64,000 bases of DNA, taken from assembly GCA_033549345.1 (NCBI GenBank), contig JAWSUT010000014.1:14526-78525 (forward strand). Reading direction: 5' to 3'. How positions within the stretch are numbered: the stretch's first letter is position 1; each line of letters begins with the position of its first letter. This DNA is from JAWSUT01 sp033549345. Lineage in GTDB: Bacteria; Bacillota; Dethiobacteria; Dethiobacterales; Dethiobacteraceae. Shown here one piece after another: positions 33,799 to 41,772 of the stretch. The notes under the pieces are model-generated. The model worked only from the letters and a program-made list of their open reading frames with translations, ran no database searches and was not told the origin of the DNA. The translations under genes were made by a program, and so were the position numbers.

Positions 33799-35287
33799 TT
33801 GTTTTGTGTCGCCTCCGAATCGCTTCCCTGGCAATCTGCCGGTCATCAAAGGGAATGGTATGGTCGCTAAACACCTGTGTGGTTTCATGTCCCTTGCCGG
33901 CAATGACAACCACATCACCGGGTTGGGCCAGACCGACAGCACGCTCAATGGCAGCCCTGCGATCACCGATAACTTCATACTCTAAGCTTTCTTGATGTCG
34001 CTTCAGGCCGGGAAGAATCTCCTTGATAATGCCTGCGGGGTCTTCTCCGCGTGGATTATCCGATGTCACAACACAGATGTCGCTGTATTTGCCGGCCGCT
34101 TCGCCCATCAGAGGCCGTTTGGTGCGGTCACGGTCACCACCGCAGCCAAAAACGGTAATCACGCGGGCACGGGCAAATTCACGCACCGCCTGCAAAATAT
34201 TTTCCAGCCCGTCGGGCGTATGGGCATAATCCACAATCACAGTAAAATTCTGGCCGGCATCCACCAACTCAAAGCGGCCGGGAATCCCCTCGACAGAACC
34301 CAGGACAGAGGCAATTTCTTCCGGCGCCAACCCTTCCAGCAAACCGACACAAGCGGCGGCAAGAGAGTTGTATACCGAAAAAAGCCCTGTCATTTTCAGC
34401 CGGACTGTGGTGTTCCCCGCAGGTGTCTCCAGCAAAAAGGTTACACCGTCCCGGGCCACATGCACATCAGAGGCGCGCACATGGCAGTGGGCGCCCAGTC
34501 CGTATAAAATGGTTTCTGTTGGCGTCTGGTCGGCGATATGTTCCCAGTGCTGATCGTCTCCGTTGATTACAGCCCGCCGCGGGCGTTCCCTTTTTACAGG
34601 GAACGAACCAAGCCAGGAGAAAAGCTTACTCTTGCTTTCCAGATAATGCATAAATGTCCTGTGAAAATCCAGATGGTCTTCTGTGATATTGGTCAGAACC
34701 ACGGTATCGAAATCGCAGCCCACCGTCCTGTGCCAGGCCAGGGCATGGGATGACACTTCCATGGTGGCGTGTGTAACGTTTTCATTCACCATTCTGCGCA
34801 GCAGTTCCTGCAGGTCGCTGGCCTCTGGTGTTGTCGCCAGAGAAGGATATTCTTCGCCGCGGATCCGGTAGCGCACCGTACCGATCAGGCCGGTGGACGC
34901 ACCTTTGCTTTGCAGCAGCGCGTCAATTAAATGGGTTGTTGTTGTTTTTCCGTTTGTCCCGGTGACCCCCGTGAGGACAAATTCACGGGACGGGTAATCG
35001 TAGAACCTGGCAGACAAAAGTGCCAGTGCCAAACGTATATCCGGTACCTGGATCATGGTGCAGCCGGGCCAATGCTCATCCAGATCGGAGATAACGGCTG
35101 CAGCGCCGGCGGCCACCGCTTCGGCGATAAAACTCTTGCCGTGTGAGCGTGTGCCGGGCAGGCAGACAAACAAATCCCCGGGGCGGACTCTGCCAGAATG
35201 ATAGGATATCCCGCTGATCATTTGATCAAGGGGACCGTGTATCCGCTTATGAAGCAGAATATCAACAAGAGCCGCAAGGGTCATCAT
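33761..35287 (-). CDS. murE: MurE: UDP-MurNAc-dipeptide meso-diaminopimelate ligase
   Basis: A 508-residue Mur ligase. The ATP loop TGVTGTNGKTTT, the TNITEDHLDFH region and YAHTPDGLENIL are present. The amino-acid specificity motif reads SDNPRGEDP (DNPR), which indicates meso-diaminopimelate rather than lysine. The wall is therefore predicted to be DAP type. The start ATG is at 35287. Confidence 0.97.
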   Translation of the reverse strand: MMTLAALVDILLHKRIHGPLDQMISGISYHSGRVRPGDLFVCLPGTRSHGKSFIAEAVAAGAAAVISDLDEHWPGCTMIQVPDIRLALALLSARFYDYPSREFVLTGVTGTNGKTTTTHLIDALLQSKGASTGLIGTVRYRIRGEEYPSLATTPEASDLQELLRRMVNENVTHATMEVSSHALAWHRTVGCDFDTVVLTNITEDHLDFHRTFMHYLESKSKLFSWLGSFPVKRERPRRAVINGDDQHWEHIADQTPTETILYGLGAHCHVRASDVHVARDGVTFLLETPAGNTTVRLKMTGLFSVYNSLAAACVGLLEGLAPEEIASVLGSVEGIPGRFELVDAGQNFTVIVDYAHTPDGLENILQAVREFARARVITVFGCGGDRDRTKRPLMGEAAGKYSDICVVTSDNPRGEDPAGIIKEILPGLKRHQESLEYEVIGDRRAAIERAVGLAQPGDVVVIAGKGHETTQVFSDHTIPFDDRQIAREAIRRRHKTNGNDVQGGYGSR

Positions 35288-35362
35288 TATGCTAGTATTC
35301 CCCCTTTATGTGATCACAACACATCAGGTAAAAGAGAAAAGGGGTGGAACATCACTACCCCG

Positions 35363-37474
35363 CTACCTCCCCGCTTCACCGGGAGCCGCAAACTCTACAG
35401 TGATGACACTATCGGGTGCAACAACAGTCTGGGGCGCCGGTGTCTGGCTGATAACCACACCGGAACCGCTGCTGTTCATTCGCAGGCCCAGCCAGCCGAG
35501 AATTTCACCGGCTTCACGCATCGTTTTTCCTTTCAGGTCAGGAACACTGACCTCACCGGTATTTGCTTCTCCGTCAAGATAAAGCAGTATCTGTGTATGC
35601 AGGGGTACTTTGGCACCCGGTTTCGGTGTCTGATTGAGAATCTTCGTACCATCGCCGCCAATAAAGCGCACAATCAGCCCCGACGGGTCAAGACGTTCGC
35701 TGGCTTCATCCAGGGTCAGCCCGGTTACATCGGGCACTTCCACCATGGCCGGCACTTCACTGACAGGTGAAGTTGACGGTGGAATCTCCATATATTTTAA
35801 TATTCGCTCCATCATTCGTTTATACATGGGCGCCGATACCTGTGAACCCCACTGCGGCCCGGCCTGAGGCGCATCCACCGCAATGTAGAGCAGAATCTGC
35901 GGGTCCTCAATCGGAGCAAAACCGACAAAAGACAAAATATATTCACCGTCGATATAACGGCCGCCCGGCCCCACCTTCTGCGCCGTGCCGGTCTTACCGG
36001 CGATGCGATATCCTTCCAGATAAGCGTTCTTGCCGCTGCCCTCGGTGACCACCAGTTCCATAATCCTGGTCACCTCTTTTGTTGTCTCATCCGATAAGAC
36101 GCGGCGCACGACCTGCGGTTCCTTTTTCTGGACAATGCTGCCTTCACTGTCGCGGATTTCACTGACCACATAGGGTTTCATCAGATACCCTCCGTTGGCA
36201 ATGGCCGCCACCGCCATGACCTGCTGCAGGGGTGTCACGGAAACACCCTGGCCAAACGACGTGGTTGCTGCTTCCACAGGGCCGTACTGCTCCTCGCTAA
36301 ATAAAATCCCTGTGCCCTCACCAATCACATCAATCCCGGTTTTTTGGCCAAAGCCAAAGGCTTTAACATAATCCATCAGCTTTTCAGCCGAAATTCTCTG
36401 TTGAAGTGTGATAAACCCGGGGTTGCACGAACCCAGCACCACTTCAGTAAAATCAATGGCTCCGTGACCGCCGCGGCCGCGGGTCCAGCAGCCGATGGAA
36501 TGACCGCCCACTTTAATAGAGCCGCTGCAGAAAAATCCTTCGTCGGCCCGGTATCTTCCTTCTTCTATGGAGGCGGACAGTGTAACCAGCTTAAAAGTGG
36601 AACCTGGCTCAAACGTATCCGACACCGGTGTCAGTTTCCAGTTCTCCTGCGGAGAGTCGGCAAAATTGTTGGGGTCAAAATCCGGTTTACCCGCGATGGC
36701 CAGCACCTCACCGGTCTTGGGGTCCACAGCAATACTTACAATTCCTTTCGGTGCAGACTCGAGCATGACACGGTCCATTTCCTGTTCCATGATGAACTGA
36801 ATACTCTGGTCCACCGTCAGTACAAGGTCGTACCCGTCCACAGGCGGGACAAACTTCTGAAGACCCTGCGGAATCTGTCGCCCTATGCCATCTGTTTGGA
36901 ATTCGATCCGGCCGTCCCTGCCCTTAAGTTCATCTTCATACCGGTTCTCCAGTCCGCTTAAGCCCTCATCAATGCCGGCAAACCCTAACAACTGGGACGC
37001 CAGCCTGCCGTGCGGATAGTTGCGTTTCGGTTCCAACGAGAAACGGACTCCCCGGATGTCCAGCTTCCTGACTTCCAGCGCGTCCTCTTCATCAAGCTTT
37101 CTTTTCAGATAAACAGAGGAGCTTTCTCTGCTCAATAACTCAAAGACCCGTTCCTCTTCCATTTCCAGAACGGGGGCGAGCAGACGTGCAGCCTCTTCTT
37201 TGTCCTCAATCTGTTTCGGGTAGGCGATAATGGACACAGAAGGAGCGCTGCCGGCCAGAAGCCGTTCCTGCCGGTCAAGTATATCTCCTCTTGGTGCCTT
37301 TGCCGGGTCTCCGGTCGTCCACTGCTCCCAGGCCTTGGCGCTCAGTTCTCCGGCAACGACCAACTGCAGCCAGAACAGCCGCAGAATCAGTGCGAATACA
37401 ACAAGCATTGTGCAAAAGAAAAGGAAGATTAGTCTTTTTTTCACAGTGATATTTATTGCTGCATTCCTGTTCAA
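35363..37474 (-). CDS. spoVD: SpoVD/FtsI: class B penicillin-binding protein with two PASTA domains
   Basis: A 703-residue transpeptidase. One N-terminal transmembrane helix (about residues 13-37) is followed by a PBP dimer domain (RGDILDRQ) and a transpeptidase domain with the active serine in GSTFK, SCN, and KTGTAQ. Two C-terminal PASTA repeats follow, beginning VEVPDVTGLTLDEA and VSVPDLKGKTMREA. PASTA domains favour the SpoVD/PBP2B type. The start is TTG at 37474 after GGGAGGG. It precedes murE, as in Bacillus subtilis. Confidence 0.95.
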   Translation of the reverse strand: MNRNAAINITVKKRLIFLFFCTMLVVFALILRLFWLQLVVAGELSAKAWEQWTTGDPAKAPRGDILDRQERLLAGSAPSVSIIAYPKQIEDKEEAARLLAPVLEMEEERVFELLSRESSSVYLKRKLDEEDALEVRKLDIRGVRFSLEPKRNYPHGRLASQLLGFAGIDEGLSGLENRYEDELKGRDGRIEFQTDGIGRQIPQGLQKFVPPVDGYDLVLTVDQSIQFIMEQEMDRVMLESAPKGIVSIAVDPKTGEVLAIAGKPDFDPNNFADSPQENWKLTPVSDTFEPGSTFKLVTLSASIEEGRYRADEGFFCSGSIKVGGHSIGCWTRGRGGHGAIDFTEVVLGSCNPGFITLQQRISAEKLMDYVKAFGFGQKTGIDVIGEGTGILFSEEQYGPVEAATTSFGQGVSVTPLQQVMAVAAIANGGYLMKPYVVSEIRDSEGSIVQKKEPQVVRRVLSDETTKEVTRIMELVVTEGSGKNAYLEGYRIAGKTGTAQKVGPGGRYIDGEYILSFVGFAPIEDPQILLYIAVDAPQAGPQWGSQVSAPMYKRMMERILKYMEIPPSTSPVSEVPAMVEVPDVTGLTLDEASERLDPSGLIVRFIGGDGTKILNQTPKPGAKVPLHTQILLYLDGEANTGEVSVPDLKGKTMREAGEILGWLGLRMNSSGSGVVISQTPAPQTVVAPDSVITVEFAAPGEAGR

Positions 37475-37531
37475 AAGCTAACCCTCCCGGATGTGTAAAG
37501 CTATATGTTATTTGCTGCGTCCGGGTATGTA

Positions 37532-37909
37532 TCAGTTCCCGGAAACACCGGCTGTCAGGATGACAAACTGGTCTCTGTCGGGATGCTGCATGCCGATCTC
37601 CAGCGCCATTTTTTCAAGCCTCTCAGGTGACTGAAGAGACGCTAGTTCTAATTTTAAATGTTGGGTTTCATCCTGTAAAGCTTTTAATTCCCTGACTCCG
37701 CTGTCAATTTCATAACTAATGTGAACCACATATGTATAATGGGCTACCAGGAGAATAGCAATCAGCATAAATGACAGCAGAACGGCAAACATTTTCAGTT
37801 TAACGGCAGCTGTCTGCAGATTATTCTCCCTTTGGGCGGCGATCTTTTTTGTTTTTCGCTGATGGTCATAAAACGAAAGTTCCGGCTGTCTTTTTTTTGC
37901 TACTAACAA
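37532..37909 (-). CDS. ftsL: FtsL: divisome coiled-coil protein
   Basis: A 125-residue bitopic protein: a basic cytoplasmic N-terminus, one transmembrane helix at about residues 42-64, and a leucine-zipper-like outer segment (VRELKALQDETQHLKLELASL). The C-terminal region EKMALEIGMQHPDRDQFV is typical of FtsL. It begins two bases after the rsmH stop, with a TTG start after GAGGGTG. Confidence 0.92.
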   Translation of the reverse strand: MLVAKKRQPELSFYDHQRKTKKIAAQRENNLQTAAVKLKMFAVLLSFMLIAILLVAHYTYVVHISYEIDSGVRELKALQDETQHLKLELASLQSPERLEKMALEIGMQHPDRDQFVILTAGVSGN

Positions 37910-37911
37910 CT

Positions 37912-38868
37912 CTATTCACCCTCTTCCCTGTTTAGAACTTTTACCGCTGCCCGTAGTTTTGCGCTTCTTGCTCTGGGGTTTTTGCTTAGTTCCTCATCGG
38001 CGGCCTGCACCGGCTTACCTGTCAATACTTTCACAAGCGGCGTGTTGCCGCAAACGCACTGGGGAAGTCCCGGAGGGCACTGGCAGCCGCCGGCAGCCTG
38101 CTGGAACATCTTTTTGACAATTCTGTCCTCCAGGGAATGAAATGTGATAATCACCAGGCGGCCGCCCGGCCGCAGGCAATCAATGCCGTCCGTTACCGCA
38201 CGCTCCAGTACGCCGAGCTCATCGTTAACTGCAATGCGCAAAGCCTGAAATGTCCGGCGTGCCGGATGGGGGCCCCTGCGTCTGGCCCGTGCCGGAATCG
38301 CCGCTTTAATCACGTCCACCAGTTGGCCTGTAGTGTCAATCGGACTGGTTTTTCTTTTTGTCACAATAAACTGGGCAATCCGCCGGGCCCACAACTCCTC
38401 GCCGTAATCGCGGATCACTTTGGAAAGCTCGTCTTCCGCCAGCGTGTTAACCAGATCCGCTGCCGTAACAGGGCCTTCAAGGTTCATTCTCATATCCAGA
38501 GGCGCATCGGCATGAAATGAAAACCCCCGCTCATCTTCATCCAACTGGTGACTGGACACCCCGATATCCAAAAGGATACCGTCCAGCGCCGGTATGCCCA
38601 GAGATGAAAGGATGGCTTTTATATTTCCGAAATTGTTATGTACAAAGTCAATCTGTCCGTCGCGGGAAGCCAGCGTTTCTTTGGCCGCTGCCAGTGCTTC
38701 TTTATCCTGGTCGACGGCGATCAGCCGGCCGCCGGGCATAATTCCCTCCAGGATCGCGCGGCTGTGGCCGCCTCCGCCGACAGTTCCGTCCATAATCACT
38801 TCTCCGGGTTTTGGCTTTAACAACGCCATAGTCTCAGACAAAAGGACGGGCTCATGGGAAAACGTCAT
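37912..38868 (-). CDS. rsmH: RsmH (MraW): 16S rRNA cytosine N4-methyltransferase
   Basis: A 318-residue AdoMet methyltransferase modifying the N4 of C1402 (E. coli numbering) of 16S rRNA. The N-terminal HEPVLLSETMALL, AdoMet-binding DGTVGGGGHS, and DIGVSSHQLD are intact, as is FHSLEDRIVK. The start is the ATG at 38868 after AAGGAAGTGG; 18 extra codons upstream are unlikely. It follows mraZ. Confidence 0.97.
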   Translation of the reverse strand: MTFSHEPVLLSETMALLKPKPGEVIMDGTVGGGGHSRAILEGIMPGGRLIAVDQDKEALAAAKETLASRDGQIDFVHNNFGNIKAILSSLGIPALDGILLDIGVSSHQLDEDERGFSFHADAPLDMRMNLEGPVTAADLVNTLAEDELSKVIRDYGEELWARRIAQFIVTKRKTSPIDTTGQLVDVIKAAIPARARRRGPHPARRTFQALRIAVNDELGVLERAVTDGIDCLRPGGRLVIITFHSLEDRIVKKMFQQAAGGCQCPPGLPQCVCGNTPLVKVLTGKPVQAADEELSKNPRARSAKLRAAVKVLNREEGE

Positions 38869-38918
38869 GGTATCCACTTCCTTAAAACACATAGTTGCGC
38901 CTATTATTCCCATCCTCA

Positions 38919-39350
38919 TCACAACTCAATATCCATAATTTTTTCGGCAATGTCCTCAAAGGAAAGGCCGGTCTCTTCGCTGTACTGGCCCCAGACTTCC
39001 TGGCTCCAGATTTCAACGCGGTTGGAGACGCCGATGACAACCACGTCTTTTTGCAGTTTGGCATGCTCACGTAAATTATTAGGCACCAGCACACGCCCCT
39101 GTTTATCCAGCTCACATTCCGCAGCGCCGGAAAAGAAGAAACGCATAAAAGCCCTTGCATCGGAGCGCGTAAACGGCAAAGCTTTTAACTTCTGCTCCAA
39201 CACATTCCATTCATGCAGCGGGTAGACAAAAAGGCAGTTGTCCAGTCCACGGGTCAGCACAAACCGTTCTCCCAGCTCCTCACGGAATTTAGCCGGCATA
39301 ATCAGCCGGCCTTTACCATCCACAGCGTGCTGGTATTCTCCCATGAACAC
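38919..39350 (-). CDS. mraZ: MraZ: AbrB-fold repressor of the dcw cluster
   Basis: A 143-residue protein with two swapped-hairpin AbrB-like repeats (MGEYQHAVDGKGRLIMPAKFR and ELDKQGRVLVPNNLR). MraZ represses its own operon by binding direct repeats. The GTG at 39350 is chosen because AGGGGG is nine bases upstream and it gives the usual FMGEYQH start and 143-residue length; the ATG two codons earlier is too close to the ribosome site. Three operator repeats are visible just upstream. Confidence 0.94.
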   Translation of the reverse strand: MFMGEYQHAVDGKGRLIMPAKFREELGERFVLTRGLDNCLFVYPLHEWNVLEQKLKALPFTRSDARAFMRFFFSGAAECELDKQGRVLVPNNLREHAKLQKDVVVIGVSNRVEIWSQEVWGQYSEETGLSFEDIAEKIMDIEL

Positions 39351-39380
39351 GGACATTCACCCCCTTGGGGGAAACTCCCC

Positions 39381-39407
39381 CCACTTTCCACCACTTTAAA
39401 CCACTTT
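39381..39407 (-). promoter_or_regulatory. MraZ boxes: three direct repeats
   Basis: AAAGTGG occurs three times on the minus strand (39407-39401, 39397-39391, 39387-39381) with an exact 10-base period, about 30 bases before mraZ. This matches the arrangement of MraZ operators (GTGG-type repeats every helical turn). A clear -10/-35 was not identified. Confidence 0.8.
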
Positions 39408-39511
39408 CTCTACAATTCTGCGCAAAATTTAAGATTCCTTCTTTCGTTTTAAAAAATATTACAAAAAAATTAACAAAATCCAAATAAACCCAATAAAGAA
39501 TCCCCGCAAAT

Positions 39512-39543
39512 GAAGACGCGGGGACAGGTTCCACTGTCTTCAT
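39512..39543 (+). repeat. REP-like 32-bp repeat, copy 1
   Basis: A 32-base unit starting GAAGACGCGGGG and ending CTGTCTTCAT, with outer arms ATGAAGAC/GTCTTCAT (counting one preceding AT) and inner arms GACAG/CTGTC. Three further copies lie in this window. This copy pairs with an inverted copy 21 bases downstream. Confidence 0.9.
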
Positions 39544-39564
39544 CTGACGGAATAATCAAATAAA

Positions 39565-39596
39565 ATGAGGACAGTGGAACCTGTCCCCGCGTCTTC
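39565..39596 (-). repeat. REP-like 32-bp repeat, copy 2 (inverted)
   Basis: Reverse complement of copy 1 with a single mismatch (CCTCAT instead of CTTCAT at the 3' end). With copy 1 it forms an inverted pair, a BIME-like arrangement, in the gap between mraZ and the zinc-ribbon gene. Confidence 0.9.
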
Positions 39597-39601
39597 AAAA
39601 G

Positions 39602-39632
39602 AAAAAGCAGGCTGTTTCTACAGCCTGCTTTA
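39602..39632 (-). terminator. Terminator after the zinc-ribbon gene
   Basis: AAGCAGGCTGT/ACAGCCTGCTT with a four-base loop followed by TTTC on the minus strand, five bases beyond the stop codon. Confidence 0.82.
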
Positions 39633-39636
39633 CCCG

Positions 39637-39816
39637 TTAAACGGTCAGCAACAGATCATTTTCTTTTTTAAGGAGATGCGTTGTAATAACATGGTCACCA
39701 CATTTGGGGCACAGCACGCCGCTTTCTTCCACAGACCGGGGCCAGTGGGCTTCCTGCAAACCCTGCAGGCCGCAGCCCAGACACAGAAACTCGATTTTGC
39801 CGTCCAAACCTTCCAT
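39637..39816 (-). CDS. 59-residue zinc-ribbon protein
   Basis: A short gene with a strong ribosome site (AAGGAGGCGACAC before ATG at 39816). The protein begins MEGLDGKIEF and has two Cys pairs, CLGC (residues 12-15) and CPKC (residues 36-39), 20 residues apart, as in a zinc ribbon. The rest is polar, with a lysine-rich C-terminus. No family can be named; a nucleic-acid or metal-binding role is plausible. It has its own terminator and a 121-base upstream gap, so it is likely monocistronic. Confidence 0.75.
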   Translation of the reverse strand: MEGLDGKIEFLCLGCGLQGLQEAHWPRSVEESGVLCPKCGDHVITTHLLKKENDLLLTV

Positions 39817-39937
39817 GTGTCGCCTCCTTAAAGTAAACTTATGCAGTTGTCCGGGTATACTACCTTATGTTATACGTATATTCTTTATTTCCTCCGTTTT
39901 TCCTTGTGTACAAGTAGAAAAATTTTCTTTTTTAGTA

Positions 39938-40483
39938 TTAAAAATTTCCCGGTTTGCAGATGATTTCCCGGATTTTGCAGTCAAAAAAATCTTTGGCATG
40001 GGCCGGCCGGATGACCACAGCGGTATCGGCACCGCGACCGGAACCGCCGATGGCAATAACATCCTCTCCGTGAGGAATCAGTCCGGCATCCAGGGCCATC
40101 ACGGCAATTTCCGCACAGACCTTTGTACCCTGGCCCAGCATTCTCAGTGTATGGGCCACAATGCCGCCGGGATACGATCCGCCGAATTTGTTTTCCACTG
40201 CACGGTCTATTCCGCCCAGCAAATGTGTGGTAGTCAGCAAAGCAGCACCGGCATCTTTTAATTCAGCCATCACCTCAGCGGGCATTTCCTGGAAACCGGG
40301 CTTCTGGTAGCCGCTGTGGTGGGTCACCACAACTGCTTCAACACCAAGTTTGAGCAGCTCCCGTGCTGTTTTCCCGGTATTTGAGGCAACCACAAAGCAG
40401 CGAATGCCCAGTTCCCGTCCCCGCTCCACTGCAAGCTGCAGTGTTTTTTCTGTATTGACAGGGCCTTTCTCTGCAAATATCAT
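39938..40483 (-). CDS. Stand-alone pyruvate kinase C-terminal (alpha/beta) domain protein
   Basis: A 181-residue protein resembling only the C-terminal regulatory domain of pyruvate kinase (NTEKTLQLAVERGRELGIRCFVVASNTGKTARELL; VVTHHSGYQKPGFQEMP; GGSGRGADTAVVIRP). The catalytic barrel is absent, so it is not a kinase. Similar stand-alone proteins occur in archaea and Clostridia without a known function. It lies 13 bases after tlpA and shares the ccdA-tlpA transcript. The start ATG follows AAGGAGG. Confidence 0.85.
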   Translation of the reverse strand: MIFAEKGPVNTEKTLQLAVERGRELGIRCFVVASNTGKTARELLKLGVEAVVVTHHSGYQKPGFQEMPAEVMAELKDAGAALLTTTHLLGGIDRAVENKFGGSYPGGIVAHTLRMLGQGTKVCAEIAVMALDAGLIPHGEDVIAIGGSGRGADTAVVIRPAHAKDFFDCKIREIICKPGNF

Positions 40484-40496
40484 CCACAGAACCTCC

Positions 40497-41000
40497 TTAC
40501 AGCCATGGTTCTACCAGCTCGCGCAGTTCGTGTTCGTCAACAGGGCGTACCGTTACGAAGCGGACAACACCCTCCCTGTCCAAAAGCAGCGTTTTGGGAA
40601 TAAACTGTACTTCATACAGCAGGCTGACCTGACCGTCGTCCTTGACTACCGGAAATGTATACCCGTTTTCCCCAAGAAAGTCCCGGATCATGTGCAAAGG
40701 CTCCTGGCCCACATTCACGGCCAAAATCGAAAAGCCGTCGTTATTGAGCTCCTCATACACTTTTTGCATATCGGGCATCTCTTCCCGGCAGGGCGGGCAG
40801 GTTGCAGACCAGAAATTCACCATCACAACCTGGCCGTGTAAATCACTGAGCGCTATGGAACTACCGTCAAGGTCCTGCAGGGTAAAGTCAGGAGCAACCT
40901 GGCCGACAGAGAGTCCGGGTTCTGACCTGTGCCGGGCCAGCAAAGGAATAGCCACCGCCAGAATCGCCACAACAACCAATATAGGCAGATATTTTTTCAT
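40497..41000 (-). CDS. TlpA/ResA-like thiol-disulfide oxidoreductase
   Basis: A 167-residue membrane-anchored thioredoxin-fold protein. An N-terminal hydrophobic anchor (residues 3-22) is followed by a TlpA fold; the active site is WSATCPPCREEM (CxxC) and the cis-proline segment is FIPKTLLLD. It would reduce disulfides on the outer face of the membrane using electrons from CcdA, encoded 15 bases upstream. Candidate clients are cytochrome c, spore coat or sulfur-metabolism proteins; none is identified. Confidence 0.92.
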   Translation of the reverse strand: MKKYLPILVVVAILAVAIPLLARHRSEPGLSVGQVAPDFTLQDLDGSSIALSDLHGQVVMVNFWSATCPPCREEMPDMQKVYEELNNDGFSILAVNVGQEPLHMIRDFLGENGYTFPVVKDDGQVSLLYEVQFIPKTLLLDREGVVRFVTVRPVDEHELRELVEPWL

Positions 41001-41015
41001 GTTATCCTCCTTGTG

Positions 41016-41702
41016 TCAGTAAAGAATAATCGCCAGTCTGGAAATCAGGCCAAAAAATACAGCCAGGCCAAAGGCAACCAGCACAAAACCAAAAATTTTC
41101 TGCAGATGGGGCAAGTAGACCACAAACCGGTCAATCATCCGGCCGGTCTGCTCCACCAACAGAGCTGCCAGTAAAAAGGGCAGTGCCATGCCCAGGGAAA
41201 ACGCCACCAGCAGGGACACACCGCCCCCCGTGGCCGCAGTATAAACCAGAATTGCACCCAACACCGGCCCGATACAGGGAGTCCATCCTGCGCCGAAAGC
41301 CACGCCCATCAGCATGGCTGTACCCGGCCCGGCGGCTTTGGGTACATAATGCATCCTTTTTTCTCTCTGCATAAAAGCAGGAGAAAGCACGCCGGCCAGG
41401 TGCAGTCCGAAGAGGACAATTAAAGCACCGGCAATCCGCTGCAGCACAAGCTGATACTCGGCAAAAAATGCGGCAAACCAGCTGGCCAGAATGCCAAGTA
41501 AAATAAACACCGCGCTAAACCCAACGACGAAATTCAGACTGTTGACAAGTGCTCTGTTTCGTACAGGCCGGCCGTCCTCATCGGTAACCGAGCCGGCCAG
41601 AAACCCAAGATACACCGGTAAAAGCGGCAGTTGGCAGGGGGAAAAAAAAGAAATTACCCCTGCGAAAAAGGCAATTGTAACAGTTATGCTTCCCTGCTCC
41701 AT
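41016..41702 (-). CDS. ccdA: CcdA: transmembrane thiol-electron carrier
   Basis: A 228-residue membrane protein with six helices of the CcdA/DsbD family. One cysteine lies in the first helix (FFSPCQLPLLPVYLG) and the second in WTPCIGPVLG, the redox pair that moves electrons from cytoplasmic thioredoxin to extracytoplasmic partners such as TlpA. A sigma-A promoter and a palindromic operator overlapping the ribosome site precede it. It is the first gene of ccdA-tlpA-PK-domain. Confidence 0.95.
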   Translation of the reverse strand: MEQGSITVTIAFFAGVISFFSPCQLPLLPVYLGFLAGSVTDEDGRPVRNRALVNSLNFVVGFSAVFILLGILASWFAAFFAEYQLVLQRIAGALIVLFGLHLAGVLSPAFMQREKRMHYVPKAAGPGTAMLMGVAFGAGWTPCIGPVLGAILVYTAATGGGVSLLVAFSLGMALPFLLAALLVEQTGRMIDRFVVYLPHLQKIFGFVLVAFGLAVFFGLISRLAIILY

Positions 41703-41703
41703 A

Positions 41704-41720
41704 ATACCTCCTGGGGGTAT
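41704..41720. promoter_or_regulatory. CsoR-type operator candidate over the ccdA ribosome site
   Basis: ATACCCCCAGGAGGTAT (minus strand) is an imperfect palindrome with C-rich and G-rich halves bounded by ATACC/GGTAT, as in CsoR/CstR-family operators. A CsoR-family gene is encoded 1.5 kb upstream. The site includes the AGGAGG used to translate ccdA. Confidence 0.5.
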
Positions 41721-41734
41721 ATAGTATTTTCTCT

Positions 41735-41763
41735 ATTATCTTAAACATCCGCAAAAATGTCAA
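41735..41763 (-). promoter_or_regulatory. Sigma-A promoter of ccdA
   Basis: TTGACA (41763-41758), 17-base spacer, GATAAT (41740-41735) on the minus strand. The -35 element begins ten bases beyond the mgtE stop codon. The CsoR-type palindrome lies about 15 bases downstream of the -10, near the start site. Confidence 0.8.
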
Positions 41764-41772
41764 CTGTTGTTT

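Noticed and set aside
33799..33978. A 60-codon N-terminal extension of murF
   Set aside because: It overlaps murE coding sequence in another frame, and murF has normal family length from the ATG at 33798.
39512..39596. CRISPR-like repeats
   Set aside because: Only two copies, in opposite orientation, without regular spacers; other copies are 20 kb away. It fits a REP/BIME element.
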